In this document: positions 58,474 to 64,000 of the stretch, piece after piece
Numbering within the stretch: the first letter of the stretch is position 1
How the letters are laid out: each line of letters starts with the position of its first letter
From: Bradyrhizobium sp. CB1717
GTDB lineage: Bacteria; Pseudomonadota; Alphaproteobacteria; Rhizobiales; Xanthobacteraceae
Direction of reading: 5' to 3'
Assembly: GCF_029714325.1 (NCBI RefSeq)
Contig: NZ_CP121666.1
Location: forward strand, 2,976,001-3,040,000
Length of the DNA: 64,000 nt
Translations under genes and position numbers: made by a program
The notes under the pieces: generated by a model
The model's input: only the letters and a program-made list of their open reading frames with translations
Database searches by the model: none
Told to the model about the DNA's origin: nothing

Positions 58474-59145
58474 TTACCGCTTCTTGGCGGGCTTTTTCGC
58501 CGCAGGCGCAGGTGCCGCAGCCGGATGCGCGGGGGTGTCCTCGGGCACCTTCGCATAGGTCAGGATTTGCAACTGGCCGTTGACGGTCGATGTCGGCTTG
58601 GCCCGGTCGAGGAACTGCTCCTCGCCGAGACCGATCGGATGCAGCCGCTTGGTCGAGATCTTGAATGTGTTCACCAGCACGTCGCGGATCGCATCTGCCC
58701 GGCGCTGGCTCAGGATCGCGTTGGCCTCTCGCGTCTTCGAATTGGATTCGACGTGGCCGACGATCAGGAAGGTGTAGGGCAGCAGCGAGGAGTGAACCAG
58801 CGCGTCCGCGATGCGGCCGACGGTCTGGTAGGACGCCGGCTGGATGATCGGCGTGTCGGCATCGAACTGGATCTGCGCGTTGAAGGTGGGCAGCTTGGCG
58901 AGGTCGGGCGCGATCGGCGGCCGGTTCACCGGACCCGGATCGTTCTTGATCCTGGCCTTGGCGCGCTCCATCACCTGCTGCTTCAAGGCGGGGAGATCGA
59001 CCTCGCCGGCCTCTTCGAAATGGTTCAGCTTGCCAACGATGTCGTCGCGGGTCGGCGCCGCCGTCTGCGCGCGTGCGGCTGCCGCGAGCAAAGCGAGGCC
59101 GAACGCAACGCATAGTCCGACGGTGGAGAGCCCCTTCGCGCGCAT
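58474..59145 (-). CDS. OmpA family outer-membrane protein
   Basis: A 223-residue protein with a signal peptide (1-26, CVAFGLALLAAAARA) and a C-terminal OmpA-like peptidoglycan-binding domain: FNAQIQFDADTPIIQPASYQTVGRIADAL, YTFLIVGHVESNSKTREANAILSQRRADAIRDVLV, GLGEEQ. The usual GHTD is GHVE here, so meso-DAP contacts may be altered. It overlaps the Cys-rich protein gene (TGATG), so the two are coupled. Confidence 0.88.
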   Translation of the reverse strand: MRAKGLSTVGLCVAFGLALLAAAARAQTAAPTRDDIVGKLNHFEEAGEVDLPALKQQVMERAKARIKNDPGPVNRPPIAPDLAKLPTFNAQIQFDADTPIIQPASYQTVGRIADALVHSSLLPYTFLIVGHVESNSKTREANAILSQRRADAIRDVLVNTFKISTKRLHPIGLGEEQFLDRAKPTSTVNGQLQILTYAKVPEDTPAHPAAAPAPAAKKPAKKR

Positions 59146-59561
59146 CAGCGATACCCCGCGTCGTCAACGGCCTTCAGGCAGTTGTTGCTGATGCCCTTGG
59201 GCGTCGAGACCAGGCAGGGGATCGACTTGCTGGTCTCCTTGGTCGAGCCGCCGCAGACCTTGACGATCTCGCGCTGACAGGCATTCGCCACGGTGACGCG
59301 CGCGGCGACGCGCTTCTGGATGGCGTCGAAGACGCCGAGATAGTCGCTCTGGCACTGCGGCGAGAGCACGTCGCGGTTGCGCGACAGACACTCCTTCAGC
59401 CGGGTCGAGTCCGGATTGACGCCGCGGCAATTGGCGACGATTTCCGCGCCACAGCTCGCTGCCAGCTTCCCGATCGAATCGCCAAAGCTCATGGTTTCCG
59501 CCGCCGCAAGCGACGGCATAACCAATGCCAGCACGATCAATGTGATGGAGCCCCGGACCAT
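59145..59561 (-). CDS. secreted cysteine-rich repeat protein
   Basis: A 138-residue exported protein (signal about 1-21, SITLIVLALVMPSLAAA) with regularly spaced cysteines of the Cys-rich-repeat type (CGAEIVANCRGV, CLSRNRDVLSPQC, CQREIVKVCGG, CLVSTPKGISNNC). The start at 59561 is preferred to 59633, which would place residues before the signal. It overlaps the OmpA-like gene by one base and probably is transcribed with it. Function unknown. Confidence 0.78.
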   Translation of the reverse strand: MVRGSITLIVLALVMPSLAAAETMSFGDSIGKLAASCGAEIVANCRGVNPDSTRLKECLSRNRDVLSPQCQSDYLGVFDAIQKRVAARVTVANACQREIVKVCGGSTKETSKSIPCLVSTPKGISNNCLKAVDDAGYR

Positions 59562-59649
59562 GGGTTTATCTGATACGGGGAAGTTCGCGGTGGTCAAGGG
59601 CTGTTCGGGGGAGAACTGTCGAGAGTCCGGCAAGTGCGGCGAACAGTCC

Positions 59650-59934
59650 TCACTCGGGATCGGCGAGGGGCGGCCATTCGATCAGGACGGCCGTGTGGTT
59701 CCTGAGGTCGTCGGCAACGGCAGGGTCGGCCTCGAGCTCGGCCAGCGTCCGCGGCGGGGGAAGCTGGCGGCCATCCTCCGTCAACTCCTGAGCATAGAAT
59801 GCGAGCGCCTCAGGCGCATTCTCCAGGGCTTCTTCGACGTCGTCGCCGCCGGAGATGCAGCCCGGCAGGTCGGGAAACCACAGGCTGACGGCGTCCGGAT
59901 CTGCGTCCTCGATGATGGCAACGTACTGAGCCAT
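59650..59934 (-). CDS. HicB family antitoxin-like protein
   Basis: A 94-residue HicB-type protein with the partial-RNase-fold N-terminus: MAQYVAIIEDADPDAVSLWFPDLPGCISGGDDVEEALENAPEAL. No HicA toxin (small, dsRBD-like) lies up- or downstream, and uvrD overlaps its upstream side by only a few bases. It may be a solitary antitoxin or a regulator. The start at 59934 is preferred to 59946. Confidence 0.85.
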   Translation of the reverse strand: MAQYVAIIEDADPDAVSLWFPDLPGCISGGDDVEEALENAPEALAFYAQELTEDGRQLPPPRTLAELEADPAVADDLRNHTAVLIEWPPLADPE

Positions 59935-59942
59935 TTCGGGCC

Positions 59943-62516
59943 TCACGCCCGCTGCACAAAGCTGTCCACGACCTTCTTCTCACCGGCCTTGTCGAAGGCG
60001 ATGGTGAGCTTGTTGCCGTCGATCTTGGTGACGCGGCCATAGCCGAATTTCTGGTGGAAGACGCGGTCGGAGAGCGAAAATTCCGAGGTCGTCCCGGTGG
60101 ATTTGGCGACCAGCTCGCCCTCGATGGTCAGGGGACCGCGGCGGCGCGAGGAGAAGCTGCCGAAATCCGGTCCGGATGACGAGGACGATGAGAACGTCGC
60201 GGCTTCTTCCTCGAAGCCGCCGCTTCTGCCGCCGCTATTGCGGCCACCGCCGCGGTTGCGGTTGGCTTGCGCCCGCTGCCAGCCCGGCGTCGTGTAGCTG
60301 GAGCCGAACGCTTCCATGTCGTCGAAGCGCGAGGCGCCGTAGCCGCCGGTGCCGCCCCAGGCCGAGCCGCCCTTGGATTCCGTGATCTCGACGTTGGCCG
60401 CCGGCAGTTCGTCGAGGAAGCGCGAGGGGATCGTGGTCGACCAGGTGCCATGGATGCGACGGTTGGTCGCGAAATAGATCATGGCGCGGCGGCGTGCGCG
60501 GGTCAGGCCGACATGGCCGAGCCGGCGCTCTTCCTCGAGGCCCGCGCGGCCCTGTTCGTCCAGCGTGCGCTGGCTCGGGAACAGGCCTTCCTCCCAGCCG
60601 GGCAGGAACACGTTGTCGAATTCGAGGCCCTTGGCCGAATGCAGCGTCATCAGCGACACCGCGTCCTCCTCGGCGCCGCCGTCGCGGTCCATCACCAGCG
60701 AGATGTGCTCCAAAAACCCTTGCAGGTTCTCGAACTCCTCCATCGAGCGCACGAGCTCTTTCAGGTTCTCCAGCCGGCCCGCAGCGTCCGCCGAGCGGTC
60801 CTTCTGCCACATCTCGGTGTAGCCGCTCTCATCGAGCACGATCTGGGCCAAATCAGTGTGCGCGGTGACCTCGCGCTGGGCGCGCCAGCGGTCGAACTGG
60901 GCGACGAGGTCGCGAAGTGACCCACGCGCCTTCGGCTTCAGCTCGTCGGTCTCGACCACCGCGCGCGCCGCCTCGAACAGCGGAATGCGACGCTTGCGGG
61001 CGCGGTCGTGCAGCATCTGCACGGTGGCATCGCCGAGGCCGCGCTTCGGCGTATTGACGATGCGCTCGAAGGCGAGATCGTCCGCGGGCGAATTGATGAC
61101 GCGCAAATAGGCGAGCGCGTCGCGGATTTCAGCGCGCTCGTAGAAGCGCGGGCCGCCGATGACGCGATAGGGCAGGCCGAGCGTGACGAAACGGTCTTCG
61201 AACTCGCGCATCTGGTAGGAGGCGCGCACGAGAATGGCGATCTCGTTGAGCTTCTCGCCCTGGCGCTGCAGCTGCTCGATCTCCTCGCCGATGCCGCGGG
61301 CTTCCTCTTCCGAATCCCAGGAGCCGGTGACCGTGACCTTCTCGCCGTCCTGGTCCTCGGTGCGCAGCGTCTTGCCGAGCCGGCCTTCATTATGCGCGAT
61401 CAGATGCGAGGCGGCGGCGAGGATGTGACCGGTGGAGCGGTAGTTGCGCTCGAGGCGGATCACCTTGGCGCCGGGGAAATCGTGCTCGAAACGCAGGATG
61501 TTGTCGACCTCGGCGCCGCGCCAGCCATAGATCGACTGGTCGTCGTCGCCGACGCAGCAGATGTTTTTGGTGGAGCCTGCAGCCGCCACCGTCATTCCGG
61601 GATGCGCCGAAGGTGCAGACCCGGAATCTCGAGCTGAGGGCTCATCTCCGGATTCCGGATTCGCGTCTTCGACGCGCTCCGGAATGACGGCTTGCGCGGC
61701 AGCCTTCGACGGTGCCTGCGACAGCAGCCGCAGCCACAGATATTGCGCGACGTTCGTGTCCTGGTACTCGTCGACCAGGATGAACTTGAAGCGCTGCTGA
61801 TACTGCCGGAGGATATCCGGGTGCTCGCGGAAGATGCGGATGTTCTCCAGCAAGAGATCGCCGAAATCGGCCGCGTTCAAAATCTTCAGCCGCTCCTGAT
61901 AACTCGCATAGAGCTTGCCGCCCTTGCCGTTGGCGAACATCGCGGCCTCGCCCGAGGGCACCTGCGAGGGCATCAGGCCGCGGTTCTTCCAGCCGTCGAT
62001 CAGGCCGGCCAGCATGCGCGCCGGCCAGCGCTTGTCGTCGATGTTCTCGGCCTGGAGCAGCTGCTTGAGCAGCCGCACCTGGTCGTCGACGTCGAGCACG
62101 GTGAAGTTGGATTTGAGCTGCGCCAGCTCGGCATGGAAGCGCAGGATGCGGCCGCCGATGGAGTGGAAGGTGCCGAGCCACGGCATGCCTTCCACGGCGT
62201 GGCCGAGCATCTGGCCGAGCCGGTGCTTCATCTCGCGCGCGGCCTTGTTGGTAAAGGTCACCGACAGGATCTCGGCGGGGCGGGCGCGGCCCTGGCTCAG
62301 GATATGGGCGATGCGCGTGGTCAGCACGCGCGTCTTGCCGGTGCCGGCGCCGGCCAGCACCAGGACCGGGCCGTCCAGCGTCTCCACCGCCTCGCGCTGC
62401 TCGGGATTGAGCCCGGACAAATATTTCGGGCCCACCGAGGCACGCGCACGCGCGGCGATGCCGCCGGCTGCGGGCTGGTGGTCGGGTACGCTGGTGATCT
62501 TGCTCGGCTCTGTCAT
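59943..62516 (-). CDS. uvrD: UvrD/PcrA-like DNA helicase II
   Basis: Superfamily 1A 3'-5' helicase of repair and replication, 857 residues from the ATG at 62516. Motifs: Q-motif LNPEQREAV, Walker A AGAGTGKT (55-62), motif Ia VTFTNKAAREMKHR, Walker B/motif II DEYQD (249-253), motif III VGDDDQSIYGWRGA, motif IV RLERNYRST, motif V MTLHSAKGLEFD and motif VI VGLTRARRRA. Between motifs II and III lies an unusual ~35-residue insertion (276-309) that is the in-frame translation of a palindromic intergenic repeat. The C-terminal ~130 residues are Gly/Ser-rich, ending in a Tudor-like FGYGRVTKIDGNKL segment. Confidence 0.95.
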   Translation of the reverse strand: MTEPSKITSVPDHQPAAGGIAARARASVGPKYLSGLNPEQREAVETLDGPVLVLAGAGTGKTRVLTTRIAHILSQGRARPAEILSVTFTNKAAREMKHRLGQMLGHAVEGMPWLGTFHSIGGRILRFHAELAQLKSNFTVLDVDDQVRLLKQLLQAENIDDKRWPARMLAGLIDGWKNRGLMPSQVPSGEAAMFANGKGGKLYASYQERLKILNAADFGDLLLENIRIFREHPDILRQYQQRFKFILVDEYQDTNVAQYLWLRLLSQAPSKAAAQAVIPERVEDANPESGDEPSARDSGSAPSAHPGMTVAAAGSTKNICCVGDDDQSIYGWRGAEVDNILRFEHDFPGAKVIRLERNYRSTGHILAAASHLIAHNEGRLGKTLRTEDQDGEKVTVTGSWDSEEEARGIGEEIEQLQRQGEKLNEIAILVRASYQMREFEDRFVTLGLPYRVIGGPRFYERAEIRDALAYLRVINSPADDLAFERIVNTPKRGLGDATVQMLHDRARKRRIPLFEAARAVVETDELKPKARGSLRDLVAQFDRWRAQREVTAHTDLAQIVLDESGYTEMWQKDRSADAAGRLENLKELVRSMEEFENLQGFLEHISLVMDRDGGAEEDAVSLMTLHSAKGLEFDNVFLPGWEEGLFPSQRTLDEQGRAGLEEERRLGHVGLTRARRRAMIYFATNRRIHGTWSTTIPSRFLDELPAANVEITESKGGSAWGGTGGYGASRFDDMEAFGSSYTTPGWQRAQANRNRGGGRNSGGRSGGFEEEAATFSSSSSSGPDFGSFSSRRRGPLTIEGELVAKSTGTTSEFSLSDRVFHQKFGYGRVTKIDGNKLTIAFDKAGEKKVVDSFVQRA
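61590..61689. repeat. palindromic repeat of the GTCATTCCGGGGC family inside uvrD
   Basis: The ends CGTCATTCCGG and CCGGAATGACG are exact reverse complements; inner CCGGAATCTCGAG and the GGATTCCGGATTCG side pair loosely. All other family members lie between genes. Here about 33 codons of the element read through in frame with no stop. Confidence 0.9.
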
Positions 62517-62756
62517 GCGAATCATTTGGCCCCACGATGGCACCGCGGGGTGACGGGAGGGAGCCTTCTTAACAGGGATTGGCTCCTATATGGGGCGGCG
62601 AGGCGGGTTTTCCACGTGCGCGGCGGCCCGATTTGTTCCAGCGCGAGGTGCGAATTTCGCCGTTAGACGTGCAGGAACCATCGTTCCCGCGTCGAGATTG
62701 TCTGGGCAGGTGGCGCGGCCAGCCGTGCCGAGAGACATCAAGACGAGGGTTTGACC

Positions 62757-62930
62757 ATGCTAGGCTGGGTTGTGACGTTTCTGGTTATCGCACTGATCGC
62801 CGGCATCCTGGGCTTCGGCGGCATCGCCGGCGCCTCGATCGAGATCGCCAAGATCATCTTCTTCATCGCGGTCGTCTTGTTCCTGGTCTCGGCCGTGGTC
62901 GGCTTGGCGCGCGGCCGCAACAGGATATAG
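62757..62930 (+). CDS. DUF1328 family small membrane protein
   Basis: A 57-residue protein ([25 protein letters not shown]...) with two hydrophobic helices and a basic end (LARGRNRI), which matches the YtjA/DUF1328 family. Function is unknown. GAGGG lies eight bases before the ATG. It diverges from uvrD and converges on the thioesterase gene. Confidence 0.88.
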   Translation: MLGWVVTFLVIALIAGILGFGGIAGASIEIAKIIFFIAVVLFLVSAVVGLARGRNRI

Positions 62931-62946
62931 CGCGCCGGATCATGCA

Positions 62947-63453
62947 CTAACGCTTCGAGGGCATCGCTACATTCCTGCCGATGCCCTCGGGCAGCACCAG
63001 GGCGCTGTGGGCCCTGGCGATGCCTGCAATGCGCTGCTGGATATCGGGCGGAAACGGCGCAACGCGCCGCGCCTTCATGTCCATGTGCAGCGACATGTTT
63101 TCGGACGTTGCGGACAGCCAGCCCTCGGTGCCGTGCCTCATCTCCTCGAAGGTATGCAGCCGCTTGTCGTCGGCTTCCAGCAGCCACACCAGGATCTGCA
63201 CGGGATCGCCGAGATGGATCTCGCGCAAATAGCGCACATGGCATTCGGCGGTGAAGGTCGAGCCGTGACGCTCTTTCTTGTAGACCGGACCGATTCCGAG
63301 CTCGAGCCAGAACTCGTCGATCGCGCGGTCGAACATCACGTTGTAATAGGCCATGTTGAGATGGCCGTTGTAGTCGATCCATTGCGGCTCGATCTGCATG
63401 ATCGAGGAGCGGAACGGCTCCGCGTCGGGCGCTGTGGCGGCGGTCTCCGGCAT
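62947..63453 (-). CDS. acyl-CoA thioesterase, hotdog fold
   Basis: A 168-residue hotdog-fold thioesterase with the 4-hydroxybenzoyl-CoA-thioesterase-like segment QWIDYNGHLNMAYYNVMFDRAIDEF (Asp/Asn/His active-site region) and STFTAECHVRYLREIHLGDPVQI. Related enzymes include betainyl-CoA thioesterase. The substrate is unknown. It diverges from the flavoprotein gene at the window edge. Confidence 0.85.
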   Translation of the reverse strand: MPETAATAPDAEPFRSSIMQIEPQWIDYNGHLNMAYYNVMFDRAIDEFWLELGIGPVYKKERHGSTFTAECHVRYLREIHLGDPVQILVWLLEADDKRLHTFEEMRHGTEGWLSATSENMSLHMDMKARRVAPFPPDIQQRIAGIARAHSALVLPEGIGRNVAMPSKR

Positions 63454-63539
63454 GTGTCCTTCCCAAGCTATGCGTCCGGTCCCTTGACTTGACCGGTTAT
63501 ATGTCCTTTGCCACGGTTGTTCTGTCGGGAGGAATTTCC

Positions 63540-64000
63540 GTGGGTACGACCATCACCAATAATCCGCCGCGGCCGGAGCCGAAAGCCCTCGCGAGCGCGC
63601 TGGAACAGCTTGCCGCACGCTTCGGCAACCGCCTCGTCACCTCGCAGGCCGTCCGCGAGCAGCACGGCCATACCACCACGTGGATCGTCAACCAGCCGCC
63701 TGACGGCGTGGTGATGGCGCAGGAGACCGCCGACATCCAGGACGTGGTGCGGATCTGCGCGAAGAACCGCGTGCCCGTGATCGCCTTCGGCACCGGCACC
63801 TCGCTGGAGGGCCAGGTCAACGCGCCCGCCGGCGGCATCTCGATCGATTTGCGCGACATGAACAAGGTGCTCGCGGTGCATGCCGAGGACCTCGACTGCG
63901 TGATCCAGCCCGGCGTCACCCGCAAGGCGCTGAACGAGCATCTGCGCGACCAGGGCCTGTTCTTCCCGATCGATCCCGGCGCGGACGCTTCCCTCGGCGG
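63540..64000 (+). CDS. FAD-binding oxidoreductase, D-lactate dehydrogenase/GlcD-like, 3'-partial
   Basis: The first 153 codons of a PCMH-type flavoprotein; the frame is open to the window end. The FAD pyrophosphate-binding part is seen in RVPVIAFGTGTSLEGQV and in CVIQPGVTRKALNEHL, with GLFFPIDPGADASLGG at the edge. This pattern is typical of D-lactate dehydrogenase (cytochrome) and glycolate oxidase subunit GlcD. The GTG at 63540 has GGGAGGA seven bases upstream and is chosen over an in-frame ATG at 63501. Confidence 0.87.
   Translation, partial: MGTTITNNPPRPEPKALASALEQLAARFGNRLVTSQAVREQHGHTTTWIVNQPPDGVVMAQETADIQDVVRICAKNRVPVIAFGTGTSLEGQVNAPAGGISIDLRDMNKVLAVHAEDLDCVIQPGVTRKALNEHLRDQGLFFPIDPGADASLG

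Overview
The window is a high-GC alphaproteobacterial chromosome segment, most likely Bradyrhizobium or a close relative in the Nitrobacteraceae. The reasons are the gene order murF-mraY-murD-ftsW-murG-murC-murB-ddl-ftsQ-ftsA-ftsZ-lpxC-bamD-recN-ligA, a 598-residue FtsZ with a long linker, a Ddl variant of the Bradyrhizobium/Rhodopseudomonas type, a CYP199-type P450, and many short palindromic intergenic repeats. The genus is inferred from remembered protein families, not from a search.

Region 1 (1-21.4 kb) is the downstream half of the division and cell wall (dcw) cluster. It makes the cytoplasmic and lipid-linked peptidoglycan precursors (MurF, MraY, MurD, MurG, MurC, MurB, Ddl), the divisome core (FtsW, FtsQ, FtsA, FtsZ), lipid A (LpxC) and an outer-membrane assembly lipoprotein (BamD), followed by the repair genes recN and ligA. 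murF is cut by the window edge and carries an apparent frameshift in a GC-repeat run. A low-GC GIY-YIG nuclease gene sits between recN and ligA, bracketed by two copies of one palindromic repeat.

Region 2 (21.4-36.7 kb) holds general metabolism and envelope genes: a Bcr/CflA-type exporter, an M24 aminopeptidase, PrmA, an isolated Flp pilin, a phytoene-desaturase-like oxidoreductase, a membrane-bound spermidine-synthase-like fusion, a periplasmic glycerophosphodiesterase, an M28 peptidase, an L,D-transpeptidase with a Tyr/Gln-rich tail, and an ABC-2 exporter pair.

Region 3 (36.7-49.5 kb) is the most accessory-looking part. Two paralogous exported alpha/beta-hydrolases (one with a LysM domain) flank a CYP199-like P450/periplasmic-binding-protein/MarR unit and a divergent hydrolase/CGNR-regulator pair. 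Next come a 1360-residue FecR-VCBS-RTX protein and, divergently, a second FecR-domain protein followed by a TPR protein. This FecR/RTX/TPR locus is the best candidate for a poorly described system.

Region 4 (49.5-64 kb) has a tartrate/D-malate dehydrogenase with an ACS-type transporter and a divergent LysR regulator plus aspartate-dehydrogenase-like gene, a sorbosone-dehydrogenase-like protein, a three-gene lipid-like operon (Mpo1-like, epimerase, isoprenylcysteine-methyltransferase-like), an OmpA-like/Cys-repeat pair, a solitary HicB, uvrD with a palindromic repeat translated in frame, a DUF1328 protein, a thioesterase and the start of a D-lactate-dehydrogenase-type flavoprotein.

No transposase, integrase, tRNA, rRNA or CRISPR array was recognised. 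Repeats of about six palindromic families are spread throughout, including inside the dcw cluster.
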